In this document: positions 1-9,800 of the stretch, piece after piece
Numbering within the stretch: the first letter of the stretch is position 1
Layout: the number at the start of each line of letters is the position of its first letter
DNA from: an uncultured Chitinophagales bacterium
Lineage (GTDB): Bacteria > Bacteroidota > Bacteroidia > Chitinophagales > JAHDHT01
Direction: 5' to 3'
Length of the DNA: 64,000 nt
NCBI GenBank assembly: GCA_938023075.1
Contig: CALHDG010000036.1
Span: forward strand, 1-64,000
Notes under the pieces: generated by a model
What the model saw: only the letters and a program-made list of their open reading frames with translations
Told to the model about the DNA's origin: nothing
Databases searched by the model: none
Position numbers and translations under genes: made by a program

Positions 1-2
1 AA

Positions 3-21
3 CCGCTGCAATCGGGGCTAG
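3..21 (-). repeat. Partial copy of structured repeat R1
   Basis: The first bases of the window read, in reverse, CTAGCCCCGATTGCAGCGG, the 5' arm of the R1 element found in full at 38065, 45211, 47141, 50205 and 51475. The rest of this copy lies outside the window or is lost. Confidence 0.7.
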
Positions 22-59
22 ATCGGTCAGTTCGCTCCTTCGTTAGTTGACTATTTTTT

Positions 60-107
60 GTGCGTTACAAACGCACTTCTCGAACATCCTCGTTGCAAAC
101 GAGGATG
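60..107 (-). repeat. REP-like double hairpin R2, copy 1
   Basis: Two perfect hairpins lie side by side: 60-76 (7 bp stem, 3 nt loop, GTGCGTT/AACGCAC) and 85-107 (10 bp stem, 3 nt loop, CATCCTCGTT/AACGAGGATG). Both recur in the opposite orientation at 46707-46754 and 47055-47102. Each copy lies next to an R1 element. The design resembles REP doublets mobilised by RAYT transposases in other bacteria; no RAYT gene is seen here. Confidence 0.75.
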
Positions 108-130
108 AGCTAAGAGCACTCGAAAACAGG

Positions 131-158
131 AAAGTATCAACCACTTTGATAAACTTGT
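131..158 (+). repeat. Terminal-repeat-like motif R3, copy 1
   Basis: AAAGTATCAACCACTTT followed by GATAAACTTGT. Related sequences occur at 24558, 24817, 37981 and 47275. The motif lies at the outer edge of the R1/R2 cluster here, as an element end would. Confidence 0.55.
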
Positions 159-211
159 CCTGTCGTGCTGTTAAAAATAATTTCATCAAAAATGTAATGC
201 TATATAAAAAT

Positions 212-239
212 AAAAAAGCCAACTACACTGTAGTTGGCT
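212..239 (-). terminator. Rho-independent terminator of the DUF937-OmpA gene
   Basis: The stem AGCCAACTACA (217-227) pairs perfectly with 229-239 around a single central base. On the minus strand it is followed by a run of Ts (complement of the A-run at 212-217). It lies about 40 bp past the stop codon at 281. Confidence 0.8.
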
Positions 240-280
240 CAACATATATTCTTCTTATAAAAGAATTCTAATTAAATATT

Positions 281-1621
281 TTATTTAGTAGTTTTAATGG
301 TGATGCGCTTTTGCTTATCATCAGTTGCTGGCACACCTGCTAAAGGTTCATCATGACCTAAGGTGGTAGATTTTATTCTATTACCTTTAATACCTTTAGT
401 GATTAAATATGCCTGTACTAAGCCGGCTCTAACTTTACTTGCTGCACGGGCAGAACCGTTTTTAACCTTGTTGCCTTGATCTTTGTTATGACCTCTTACA
501 TCAATTTTTAAACCTGGTGTGGTTTTCATAATCTCAGCAATTTGATCTAGGCGGGTTTTTGCTGCCGGACTCAACGCTTTTCCATCTGGGCTTAAACTTC
601 CAAAATTCACAACTGTAGAGGTACCTGCTTTGGCAGCCTCTTGAAACATTTTGGCTTCTCCGGTATAGGTTGCTGTACCGGCACCTTTTGTTGCGTTGTT
701 TTTGTTGTTTATCCCTTTTCTAACCGGTGGTTTTGGGGTTGCCTTGTTTGCAGCCGGCTTTTGAGTAGTGTTGGTATTTTGTTTTATTTGATTTTGGTTA
801 TTTGTATTTTGTTTTACCGGAGGCTTTTGAGTAGCTACCGGCTTTTTGTTTTCGACTGGTTTGGGCTTAGGTTTTGTCGTTTCAGTTTTTACCGGTGCTT
901 TGGCACTTTCCACTTCTTTGTCGCCACAACCGCGCATTACAAGCATACCCAACAAACCTAAAAGCAATAGTGGCAATAACCATTTTAAAAAGCCCATACC
1001 ACCGCCAGCACTTTCTTTGTGCTGATGTTCGGTTGTATGAACATGCTCCTCTCTTCTTACTTCTCTTGAATCATCTTTCCAATCAGCAAAACCCAATGCC
1101 TTTGCCATTTCTGGATGAGCCGCTTCTTTTACATAGCTTCTTTGTCCTTTTAACAAATCTAGTAAGCCCGATTTGCTCATGTTGTTACCACCTCTTAAAC
1201 GCTTACTAATAAAGCTAATTACAAGCGGAGCCAACATACTTAATACCGAACGTTGCCTGCTTGCACCACCACCAAATACTCTTCCGGCTATATCCAATAT
1301 GCCACCCATCCGGTTTTTACCGCCAAGTAACATCGGTAACAAAGCAGCACCTGTTTTTAATAAGCTGCTATTGGTTCCACCGCCAAAAAGGCTACCCAAG
1401 TTATCTAACATGCCACCGCTATAATCATCTTTTTTAACGAGGTCGAACAATTCATCTGCTCCGGCATTTGTTCCTGTTTTGTTAATTAAGCCTCCTAAAA
1501 TAGAAGGTAGTGCACCGTTCATAGATGAACGGGCATCGTTTTCACCGATGCCTAAATTACCGGCAAGGCCTTTTACTATTTGACCACCAAATTGGTCTGT
1601 TAATAATTTTAATAAATTCAT
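281..1621 (-). CDS. DUF937 domain protein with C-terminal OmpA-like domain
   Basis: A 446-residue protein. Residues 1-145 form a Gly/Leu/Met-rich DUF937-like region with repeated GGxL motifs. A His/Glu-rich stretch (around 191-202) precedes one membrane helix (about 211-229). A long Lys/Pro/Asn/Gln linker (about 235-320) leads to an OmpA-like domain (about 330-446), which in this family binds peptidoglycan. The likely topology is a DUF937 part in the cytoplasm, a single inner-membrane anchor, and an OmpA domain reaching the cell wall. DUF937-OmpA fusions are known in Bacteroidota but their role is not. It is transcribed alone and ends at the terminator at 212-239. Confidence 0.85.
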   Translation of the reverse strand: MNLLKLLTDQFGGQIVKGLAGNLGIGENDARSSMNGALPSILGGLINKTGTNAGADELFDLVKKDDYSGGMLDNLGSLFGGGTNSSLLKTGAALLPMLLGGKNRMGGILDIAGRVFGGGASRQRSVLSMLAPLVISFISKRLRGGNNMSKSGLLDLLKGQRSYVKEAAHPEMAKALGFADWKDDSREVRREEHVHTTEHQHKESAGGGMGFLKWLLPLLLLGLLGMLVMRGCGDKEVESAKAPVKTETTKPKPKPVENKKPVATQKPPVKQNTNNQNQIKQNTNTTQKPAANKATPKPPVRKGINNKNNATKGAGTATYTGEAKMFQEAAKAGTSTVVNFGSLSPDGKALSPAAKTRLDQIAEIMKTTPGLKIDVRGHNKDQGNKVKNGSARAASKVRAGLVQAYLITKGIKGNRIKSTTLGHDEPLAGVPATDDKQKRITIKTTK

Positions 1622-1782
1622 GAATTAAGCATTAAGTCTTTGTATAGACTGGTTAATTAAATTAATTTTAGTCATCTAATAGACTAAAAATTGTGATTAA
1701 GATACAATTTATAAGCGGTTTTTACAAATTTCGAATTGTATAGGCAAGTTTATTAGAAAATTTTTATTACAAAAACATTTTT

Positions 1783-2571
1783 TTAAAATCCCCTTTTTCG
1801 TGGGCGGTATTCAATTTGGGTAGGTTTTTCACTCACCAAATCAATTTTTGGAAACCATTTTTTAAACAAAAATCCCATTAAAACACCAAATACAAAACCA
1901 CCTATATGTGCCCAATAGGCAACCCCCGACGTATGAGCTGATGCGGGACCGATCGTCATAAAACCATTAAGTAATTGTTGAGCAATCCATAAACCTAAAA
2001 ACAAAAGAGCTGCCATCCTAAAGGTTCTAAAAAACACTAATACCAAAACTTTTATTTGAGAACCAGGAAACATAACCAAGTATGCACCAAGGCATGCGGC
2101 TATGGCTCCACTGGCACCAACCGTTGGCACACTACCGGCACATGGGTTTAAGTTACCACAAGTATTAACTGGTAAAGCTCCGGCACATATGGTACAACAT
2201 TCTACTAAAGCCTCGCTGCCTCCAATACTGAAAAAGATATGGGCAAAAGATGCTACAATACCACCACCTACATAAAATACAACAAACAGCATATTACCAA
2301 CTACAGCTTCAATGTTATCTCCAAAAACCCATAAAAAAAGCATGTTACCAATTAAATGCATCCAACCACCGTGTAAAAACATACTGGATATTAGGGTGTA
2401 AAAATCTTTTCCATCTGCAATATTTGCTGGTATGGAACCATAGGAACAAATCAGGTTGCCTTCAACACTCATTTGTATTAAAAATATGATTATGTTTAGG
2501 GCAATAAAAGTATAGGTTACTAAAGGCTTATGACCACCTTTTACGTTATCATCACCAATTGGAAAAAACAT
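1783..2571 (-). CDS. Rhomboid family intramembrane serine protease
   Basis: A 262-residue multi-pass membrane protein. The catalytic motif GASGAI places the nucleophile at Ser154, and His222 in AHIGGFVFG is the partner. HLIGNMLFLWVFGDNIE (about 72-88) is the usual rhomboid HxxxN region. Rhomboids cut other membrane proteins inside the bilayer; the substrate here is unknown. Just before the active-site helix, residues 117-150 carry five cysteines (125, 126, 129, 138, 144) in a loop that is normally short and cysteine-poor. Start is the ATG at 2571. Confidence 0.92.
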   Translation of the reverse strand: MFFPIGDDNVKGGHKPLVTYTFIALNIIIFLIQMSVEGNLICSYGSIPANIADGKDFYTLISSMFLHGGWMHLIGNMLFLWVFGDNIEAVVGNMLFVVFYVGGGIVASFAHIFFSIGGSEALVECCTICAGALPVNTCGNLNPCAGSVPTVGASGAIAACLGAYLVMFPGSQIKVLVLVFFRTFRMAALLFLGLWIAQQLLNGFMTIGPASAHTSGVAYWAHIGGFVFGVLMGFLFKKWFPKIDLVSEKPTQIEYRPRKRGF

Positions 2572-2669
2572 TTATATTAAATTTAAAGTCAGTTGGTTAT
2601 ATAATTTTTTTAAAAAAATTAAACAGTCAAGTGTAATATTAATTATTTTTGAGGAATATCAATGTAAAA

Positions 2670-3221
2670 ATGGAAAATAATCAACAATTTGAAATAGCCA
2701 CTTTAGCTGGAGGTTGCTTTTGGTGCCTCGAAGCCGTTTATCAAAATTTGAAAGGTGTTGCACAAGTGGTTTCCGGTTATAGTAATGGGCAAGTTGACAA
2801 CCCTAGCTACGAAGCCGTGTGCACCGGAATGACAGGCCACGCTGAAGTGGTACAAATTACGTTCGATTCTACCCAGGTGAGTTATGCTGAGTTGTTAGAA
2901 ATTTTTTGGAAAATACACGACCCGACCACGCCTAACCGGCAAGGCAACGATGTGGGTACTCAATATCGATCGGGCATCTATTTTCACAACGAAAAACAAC
3001 AAGCAATTGCCAAAAAATCGTTAGAGGCTTTGAACGAATCAGGTATTTGGGAAGTACCGGCTGTCACAGAAATTGAGCCACTAAAAAATTATTTCCCAGC
3101 TGAAAAGTATCATCAGGATTATTACAAGCTCAACCCAAACCAGCCATATTGCAGTGCCATTGTTGGACCTAAGGTTGAAAAATTTAAACAGCTTTTTAGA
3201 GATAAATTGAAAGCAGATTAA
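2670..3221 (+). CDS. msrA: Peptide-methionine (S)-S-oxide reductase MsrA
   Basis: A 183-residue enzyme that reduces the S-form of methionine sulfoxide in proteins. The catalytic motif GGCFWCLE is near the N-terminus, GHAEVV and the YHQDYY-type segment follow, and a Cys in NQPYCSAIVGPK may help recycle the enzyme. I start at the ATG at 2670 because the family begins only about 10 residues before GCFWC; an upstream TTG at 2649 would add seven residues without support. It stands alone between two minus-strand genes. Confidence 0.95.
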   Translation: MENNQQFEIATLAGGCFWCLEAVYQNLKGVAQVVSGYSNGQVDNPSYEAVCTGMTGHAEVVQITFDSTQVSYAELLEIFWKIHDPTTPNRQGNDVGTQYRSGIYFHNEKQQAIAKKSLEALNESGIWEVPAVTEIEPLKNYFPAEKYHQDYYKLNPNQPYCSAIVGPKVEKFKQLFRDKLKAD

Positions 3222-3244
3222 ATAGTGAGTAGTATGCAAATAAT

Positions 3245-3272
3245 AAAAGCCTACCTTTTACAGTAAGCTTTT
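3245..3272. terminator. Probable bidirectional terminator
   Basis: AAAAGCcTAC (3245-3254) pairs with GTAaGCTTTT (3263-3272), with A and T runs on either side. It lies between the convergent msrA and CotH-protein genes. The stem is imperfect. Confidence 0.45.
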
Positions 3273-3310
3273 ACTTTAATATCCAGCGAAGAATATAACT
3301 TTTATTTACA

Positions 3311-6300
3311 TTATTGCTTCTTAATAATCACTTTTGAAGTGAACACCTCATTAGTGGTAATAAAATACATGCCGGGTGTAAAATCAGATACGTTTAAACG
3401 AAGTTGATGTTGATTCAACTGCCGGTATTTCATTATTTCGCGACCCGTTACATCTCTAACCATCACACTGTTTATAGTTGCTTGGTTATTTTTAAACTGT
3501 ATAGTTATGATGTTGTTTGCAGGGTTGGGATATACCAACAAGAAATCGTTGGTTATATTAATATCATTGGTACTTAAAACCCAATCATTATTAGCTTTAA
3601 AAGTTGGATCAGTCAACTGAAAATCGCCAGTACCATTTGGCTTTCGGGCAAAACTCATATCGGTCACTTGATCAGTATAGGTAATTAGATCAAGTATAAC
3701 GGAGCTGTTGTCTGATAAGTAAATGGTTTCTCCTGATTTCGATAATTTAAAATTGGCGTGAAATCCTTCTTGAGAACCATCTTCATCAGCCCAAACAACT
3801 AAATAGTCATTTGCTGGTAATATGGTGTTTTCAGGAAATTTAAACTTAGCCAAGTTTTGGCCATTATCAGATAGATGATAACCAGAAATATCTAAGTCTT
3901 CGGTACCATAATTGTATAACTCTATCCAATCATCAAATTCGCCATTTTGATCTTGGGCAGTACTATCATTAGAAGTCATAAATTCATTAATTACTATAAA
4001 GGCATTTTTCACTTCAGGTTCAAATACTTTGTAGTGCGCAATTAAAGTATCGGGCACCAACATTCTATATGTAATATCGGTACTTGTATCTGATGGAGTT
4101 AGTGAATTGCCCGATCTGCTTTCCCAATGGCTAAATACATATTCGTTTTTATATTCATCAAGCACTTTGGCTTCTGCAAAATTATTCATATTGCCAAAGT
4201 AATCTCCGGTAAAAGGTAGTGTTCTGTGATTGAGTGTGTTGAAATCTATGCGTCCAACACCTGCTGGTTCGGTCATTAAGGTTACGGTATATTGTCCTTC
4301 AACTTCATCGTGGCATTCCATGGCTCTATCATTTAAAAATGCACATCGTTCGTTAATGAAGTTTTGCAGTTCTGCTACATTTTCTTCCCATTCTTGTATG
4401 GTGCCACCCCATCTATCAATTTGCCGGGGCATTTCAGGTTCAATTACTGCTATCATTCTATCATACAAATCATTCATATTGTCACAATTAAAAACCGTAT
4501 TCATTAAATCGGCATATCGCGAATAAAATAACTGCTTAAATTCAGGGCTATCTTCAAAAAGCTTTAATAATATTTTTTCGTGTTTCCCTACATTGCCAAC
4601 TATATCAACAAGGTTGGAATCTTCGGGTTCTTTAAATTGGTCGCCGCCAAGTAAATTATAATCTCTTTCGCAAGAATACCCCCATTCGTCACAACAATCA
4701 GGATTTAAGCCTACCACTAATGAAACCTTTGTTTCATTAAGACCTGTAGGAAGTGTTTCATTTACAACAATAGAGCAATTGGAGATGTCAACTAGACCAT
4801 CATCAGAAAATTCATCATACAATTCCTGACATTCGGTAGTCCATTCATCGCAACATGATTCTATAAAGAATAGAACAGTTTGTACAGCATAATCGCTTGG
4901 TGAATATGGAATGGTTTCATTTATAAAGACAGGGCAATCCTCAAAGTTGAGGTTATATGCTTCATTAGAGTTATCATAAGATTGTTGACATTCAGCCGTC
5001 CATTCATCGCAGCATGAGGATGTAGAATAAATAACACTTTGAAGTACAAAATCATCAGCAGGGTAAGGGCTGGTTCCGTTTAGTATAATTGGACAATCAC
5101 TGACATCAAAGCCAAAATATCCATAAGCAGAAAAAAACTGGTCAGCAGCATCAGAAACTAAAAAAATATCGCACATGCTTGCATCTGCTTTTGTGTTTGG
5201 TATATTCGTATAATTAATGTAGTAATCAAAAGTTGCATCTAAATCCCATAAAATATATCCCCATTTTTTGTGTGATCCATTTTGGTTTAAGCCTCTCCAC
5301 CATCCGGTATTATACACCAACCAATCAGAAGCTACAGTTGCCTGATTTATCGTAAAAAAGTCAATTAAACTAATGAGGTCCATGCTATCTTTAACTATAT
5401 TATAATTATTAACATCGCCCATATCATTATCTAAAATGAAGTCTCTAAGACTGGTCCATTCATCTAATGCTTTTGTTCCACCATATTCTATATCGGTTTC
5501 ACTCCAAGTTGATAAAAATTGTACATCTTTTTTCCCTTGATCGTAATAATAATCGGTAAAATCATGATCAACCACTTTTTCTCGCATACCATACAGTCCC
5601 CAGTATTTTCCATTTAGAAACAGGATTACTCTTTCTACCGTTCTGAGATCTAATTTTAAGTTCCCTTCTTGTGCAAGTTGCTGCACATACTCGTCTCTAA
5701 TATGTGCGCTACCTTCATGGTCTTCATCATCAATAGCCGGGTAATTATCATCGCCAGAATTACGAAACATAAATCGTTGATATTCATCTCTGTCAGAGGT
5801 ACTAAAAATTGGTGCATCAACCGCTTTTGAATAACCCATTTCGTCTCGTGATATCCAATCTATACTTCTGTGCGGTAAAACCCACGAGTCTTGTCCGTGC
5901 CGGTTTAATTCGCCAAATGACCGGGTCACAAATTCGCCGTCTTTGAAATATTCCAATGATCCGATAGGTAATAATTCGCCGATTCCCGCCGCTAAATTAG
6001 TTACCCTGTCTGCCGCAACCGAAAAAACCGGCAGACTAAAAGATTCATCAATAAAGTAGGTGTTAAATTCTAATTTTCCCGGCAGCACATTTTCATCATT
6101 ACTATAAGCCTTAGCTTTTACTACGGTAGTTTCTGAAATGGTGACCGGTTCTTCATAGATTGGAGAATCTGGTAATGGATTGGAACCATCAATTGTATAT
6201 CTAAGTACTGAGTTTTCTTCTTCATTGGTTATAGTAACCGTTTGCGTGCCTTCGTAAAACCCTGCTTTTAAATCCATAGTGGGTGTTGTAGTATATCGCT

Positions 6301-6814
6301 TTGCTTTTGTAATGTTGTTATTGGTTTGTCCAATACTTGGTTTAGTACAAACCATCCACTCTTCGCCACCATCCATATTTCTACAGTTAGCATGTTCCGT
6401 TAAAGTTAAGTTCAATTGAACTAAATCAACTATTTCTCTATCTTTATTAGATAGCACTAATACATCGTCGCCTTTTGTTTGCGTTAGTTTAAAATTGGTG
6501 TGATATTCATCTTCGAACAATCCATCGTTACCAGAACAGAATATTTTAAGAAATCCATTAGCTGCAATTACTGTATTTGAAGGGAAAGTCCATTTCGAGC
6601 GGTCATCTTCTTTATCAGATATAAACCAACCACTAATATCTAAATCTTCATTGGAAGGATTATAGAGTTCTGCCCAATCTTCTGTTTTGTTAAAAAAGTC
6701 TTTAATATTATCCAGGTTTGAGGCTGAATATTCGTTGATTACAATTTGGGCATTGATATGGATGGCAGATGTAAAAGTTAATAGTACTAATAAAGCTAAT
6801 TTTCTTAAAACCAT
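3311..6814 (-). CDS. Secreted CotH-kinase/lamin-tail protein with T9SS sorting domain
   Basis: A 1167-residue exported protein. In order: signal peptide (1-22), a lamin-tail domain (about 23-135), a chitobiase-like beta-sandwich (about 165-255), a CotH kinase-like region (about 265-820), a second lamin-tail domain (about 938-1060) and a T9SS type A sorting domain (about 1090-1167, with LLVYPNPANN). CotH-type proteins in other bacteria phosphorylate spore-coat or surface proteins; activity here is not shown. The CotH region is interrupted at about 590-720 by three repeats centred on CCDEW, each with a later Cys. The gene is monocistronic and probably exported by the T9SS to the cell surface. 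Confidence 0.88.
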   Translation of the reverse strand: MVLRKLALLVLLTFTSAIHINAQIVINEYSASNLDNIKDFFNKTEDWAELYNPSNEDLDISGWFISDKEDDRSKWTFPSNTVIAANGFLKIFCSGNDGLFEDEYHTNFKLTQTKGDDVLVLSNKDREIVDLVQLNLTLTEHANCRNMDGGEEWMVCTKPSIGQTNNNITKAKRYTTTPTMDLKAGFYEGTQTVTITNEEENSVLRYTIDGSNPLPDSPIYEEPVTISETTVVKAKAYSNDENVLPGKLEFNTYFIDESFSLPVFSVAADRVTNLAAGIGELLPIGSLEYFKDGEFVTRSFGELNRHGQDSWVLPHRSIDWISRDEMGYSKAVDAPIFSTSDRDEYQRFMFRNSGDDNYPAIDDEDHEGSAHIRDEYVQQLAQEGNLKLDLRTVERVILFLNGKYWGLYGMREKVVDHDFTDYYYDQGKKDVQFLSTWSETDIEYGGTKALDEWTSLRDFILDNDMGDVNNYNIVKDSMDLISLIDFFTINQATVASDWLVYNTGWWRGLNQNGSHKKWGYILWDLDATFDYYINYTNIPNTKADASMCDIFLVSDAADQFFSAYGYFGFDVSDCPIILNGTSPYPADDFVLQSVIYSTSSCCDEWTAECQQSYDNSNEAYNLNFEDCPVFINETIPYSPSDYAVQTVLFFIESCCDEWTTECQELYDEFSDDGLVDISNCSIVVNETLPTGLNETKVSLVVGLNPDCCDEWGYSCERDYNLLGGDQFKEPEDSNLVDIVGNVGKHEKILLKLFEDSPEFKQLFYSRYADLMNTVFNCDNMNDLYDRMIAVIEPEMPRQIDRWGGTIQEWEENVAELQNFINERCAFLNDRAMECHDEVEGQYTVTLMTEPAGVGRIDFNTLNHRTLPFTGDYFGNMNNFAEAKVLDEYKNEYVFSHWESRSGNSLTPSDTSTDITYRMLVPDTLIAHYKVFEPEVKNAFIVINEFMTSNDSTAQDQNGEFDDWIELYNYGTEDLDISGYHLSDNGQNLAKFKFPENTILPANDYLVVWADEDGSQEGFHANFKLSKSGETIYLSDNSSVILDLITYTDQVTDMSFARKPNGTGDFQLTDPTFKANNDWVLSTNDINITNDFLLVYPNPANNIITIQFKNNQATINSVMVRDVTGREIMKYRQLNQHQLRLNVSDFTPGMYFITTNEVFTSKVIIKKQ

Positions 6815-7143
6815 AATTTAATTTTAGGCTCAATATTAATGATGAGCTAAGTGTAAGTTATTATTAATTAATTCTCTACTAATACTATATTTCGTTTATC
6901 TAAAAAACGTTGCATTTAACTTTATGAATTTTCGATTATTTATCATCTTTAAATCTTCAATAAAACTCATAATGCAATTATTTTGGCAATAATAAAACAA
7001 TTAACAGGTTGAAAAATAGAACTTTATCTGGCAATTAATGCCTTATGTCCAATACCAAAATTAACCATAAAATATAATACAAAATTATATTATAATATTG
7101 GTTCAGCAGCTTTAGGTTTAAACATACATAACATAGCTAACAA
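6815..7143. other. Intergenic region without a gene
   Basis: 329 bp, strongly A/T-rich, between two minus-strand genes. It holds a partial copy of repeat family R4 (7052-7102). No open frame of interest was seen. Confidence 0.6.
7052..7102 (+). repeat. Partial copy of MITE-like repeat R4
   Basis: ATACCAAAATTAACCATAAAAT and the later ATAATATTGG match the left half of the complete element at 12196-12359. The right end is missing. Confidence 0.55.
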
Positions 7144-9606
7144 TTAGGTTGGCGTTTTATAGTTAAACGGCATAAGTTTTTTACTAATGGTAAATTGAAA
7201 GATACTGCCTTTACCAACTTTAGAACTCAATCCAATTTCACCTTGGTGGTACTCAACTATCTTTTTACATAAAGCCAACCCTATACCTGTACTCATATTA
7301 TGAGTTGGATTAACCTGTTCGAAAAAATTAAATATAATTTTATAATGCATTTGTTTTATGCCAATTCCATTATCCTGAACTTTAAAGCTCCAACAATATT
7401 TATTTTCTTCAACTGTTATAATGACTTTTGGCAGTCGCTCAGGAGCTTTATATTTAATAGCATTACTTATCAAATTTTGCAGAAGCTGTTTAAAAAGTGT
7501 TTCATCTGCAAAAATATGTTTGACGGTAGATTCAAATTGTAAACTTGCATTATTGTCTCTTATTAATACATATAATTCTTCTTTCAGCTGAATAAATAGA
7601 TCAGCTAAATCAACTCTGCGAATATTTACTTTTTGGGTATCTAAACGAGCAAACAATAAAAATTTATTGATAATGGTATGCATATTTTTTATTGACTGTT
7701 GAATAGCGTTAACATGTAGAAAAGAGGAAGTGCTATGATTCGTGTTATCAGATTTTTTCAGCAGGCTAAAAAAACCTTTCAGTACATTCAAAGGTTCTTT
7801 CAATTCGTGAGAAACAGAGAAGGCAAATTTTTCTAAAGCATCGTTCGAATCTAATGCTTGTTGAATTTTTTCATTCTTTCGCTCTATTTTTTTTTGGCTT
7901 TTTTGTAATCTTAAATCTGCTTTTTTTTGTTCAGTAATATCTTTGTAAATTGAAGTGATGTAAATTTTTCCTTCAATTTTAAAACGAATTAAAATCATTT
8001 CGGTATCAACTAATTTCTTACCATTACCATATTGCCATTCAAAACTAATTACTTTATTTTTTATAAATTTTGGAGTAAGTTGTTTAATTACTGCTTCCGA
8101 TGCAAGTCCATTTCTTTGATAAGTTGGGCTCATTTTTAAAATGTCGTTAAATGAAAAAGAAGTATTCTTTACATTATCGGAAGCATTGCTTAACAAGTCA
8201 TATAATTTGTTATTTCTTAATATCATCCGATGTGTCCATTTTCCGTTTTCATTTAAAGGAGGTATGGACTCGTGAATTTCAATTCCATCAAAGGCATGGT
8301 TAACCAAAGTTCGGTATATAGCTTCGCTTTCTGCTAAGGCTGCTTCCGTTTTTTTTAGTTTGGAAATATCGGTAAACATGGCAACAAGGTGATGTGAATT
8401 ATCCGGATGTTCCATTGAAAACTTGTGCAGGTTTACAATTGCGACACCTATAGATTCATCTTTTCTAATAAAACGGTATTCAAAAGACTGACCTTTTAAA
8501 TTGCCTGTTGCTGTTTGCTTAACTAAATTTCCGGTAGCTAAGTAATCTTCAATACGTATAATTTTTGAAATTTCGAAACCAATTATCTCATCTTTAGAAT
8601 AACCCGTCATTTTACAAAAAGCACGGTTTACTTGGTCAAATTTTCCATTCTTAGCAGATATAATGCCCAATTGATTGTTTTCAAAAAGTTCTCTGTAATT
8701 CTTCTTACTTCTTTCCAATTTAATTTGCGCAACCCTTTTTTCGGTTACATCTATTGAAACGCCTAAATAACCAATATTTGAACCATTTGAATTTAAAAGG
8801 GGTGTTTCAAATACTTCGTGATAGCGGGTTTCATTAGCATGATTTTTAAAACTGTTTAACTTGTATTTAACATCACTTTTACTATTGGAATGATTGTTTT
8901 TATAAGGCTTCCAAAAGTTTTTAATATTTTCTCCAATAAGTTTTTTTGAATGCTCTTCATCAAAATTGCGCATTGTTTCATTTACAAAAGTGAAATTGTT
9001 TTTTGTATCGGTTGTATAAATAAAGTGTGGATTTAAATCGGTTATTTGTTTTAAAAAAGTAATGTGTTGTTCTAACATGTTTTGATATTTGTTAACATCT
9101 CTTTTAAAATAACAAATAAAAGAAATGATAATCGTAAAACAAATAAAACAAATTGAAATGTGAGTGAAATATTCAGGGTCAAGATCGTAGATTTTTATTG
9201 CAGCACTAAAAAATACGAAAAGTGACATTATTGCTGCAAACAGATTAAATTGCTGATGTGCTTTACTATTATTTAAATAAGTATTAACTACAAATACCGC
9301 CAGAATTACTGGAACACTAAATATTAAAACATTAAAAACATAGGGAACAACGGCAGCAAAGCCATAAAAATAACTACATATAATTGTAGTTGCCGTATAG
9401 GTTTTTTTGAAATAAATTAATATTAAACCAAATATTATAACGATTTCAGTTAACAAGGCAACTAATATATCTAATTTTTCACCAATGGTAATTTCAATAA
9501 AAACCGGAATTTGAATCAGTAGAAACAAAAAAATCACTATTTTTTTTGCTAACTCATTATCATGATGTTCGTTTTTTGTTTTAAATAAAATAAAGTCGCT
9601 TTCCAT
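7144..9606 (-). CDS. Membrane-bound PAS-domain sensor histidine kinase
   Basis: An 820-residue kinase. Residues 1-165 contain about six hydrophobic helices. Three PAS-type sensor segments follow (about 175-300, 305-425, 430-560), each ending in a PAC-like IGYLGVSIDVTEK or YKDITEQKK segment. A short coiled coil leads to HisKA with the phospho-acceptor His600 (SVSHELKEPLN) and an HATPase domain with NLISNAIKYK, DNGIGI and TGIGLALCKK. It lacks a receiver domain and no response regulator gene is adjacent, so it is an orphan kinase. The signal sensed cannot be read from the sequence. Confidence 0.92.
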   Translation of the reverse strand: MESDFILFKTKNEHHDNELAKKIVIFLFLLIQIPVFIEITIGEKLDILVALLTEIVIIFGLILIYFKKTYTATTIICSYFYGFAAVVPYVFNVLIFSVPVILAVFVVNTYLNNSKAHQQFNLFAAIMSLFVFFSAAIKIYDLDPEYFTHISICFICFTIIISFICYFKRDVNKYQNMLEQHITFLKQITDLNPHFIYTTDTKNNFTFVNETMRNFDEEHSKKLIGENIKNFWKPYKNNHSNSKSDVKYKLNSFKNHANETRYHEVFETPLLNSNGSNIGYLGVSIDVTEKRVAQIKLERSKKNYRELFENNQLGIISAKNGKFDQVNRAFCKMTGYSKDEIIGFEISKIIRIEDYLATGNLVKQTATGNLKGQSFEYRFIRKDESIGVAIVNLHKFSMEHPDNSHHLVAMFTDISKLKKTEAALAESEAIYRTLVNHAFDGIEIHESIPPLNENGKWTHRMILRNNKLYDLLSNASDNVKNTSFSFNDILKMSPTYQRNGLASEAVIKQLTPKFIKNKVISFEWQYGNGKKLVDTEMILIRFKIEGKIYITSIYKDITEQKKADLRLQKSQKKIERKNEKIQQALDSNDALEKFAFSVSHELKEPLNVLKGFFSLLKKSDNTNHSTSSFLHVNAIQQSIKNMHTIINKFLLFARLDTQKVNIRRVDLADLFIQLKEELYVLIRDNNASLQFESTVKHIFADETLFKQLLQNLISNAIKYKAPERLPKVIITVEENKYCWSFKVQDNGIGIKQMHYKIIFNFFEQVNPTHNMSTGIGLALCKKIVEYHQGEIGLSSKVGKGSIFQFTISKKLMPFNYKTPT

Positions 9607-9774
9607 TACAAGTTTTTATTGTTATTAACTATTAGGGTGATTAATTTATAAACGTTAGGGTCAACATTTTAATCTAAAATAAGAAAAATTTTGATAATAT
9701 GAAAATGAAATTGTTGCTTACGTAAATAGCATTGAATAGCAGTCTTTTATCAAAATATATTGTTTAAGAATGTT

Positions 9775-9782
9775 TACTTTTG
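9775..9782 (+). promoter_or_regulatory. Candidate -7 box for purL
   Basis: TACTTTTG fits the Bacteroidota -7 consensus TAnnTTTG exactly and lies 18 bp before the purL start. No convincing -33 TTTG was found at the usual spacing. Confidence 0.45.
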
Positions 9783-9800
9783 CAACTTAACGTAAGGTAA

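Noticed and set aside
47-271. 74-codon frame at the left edge
   Set aside because: Runs through R2 and R3 repeats and a terminator; not a gene.
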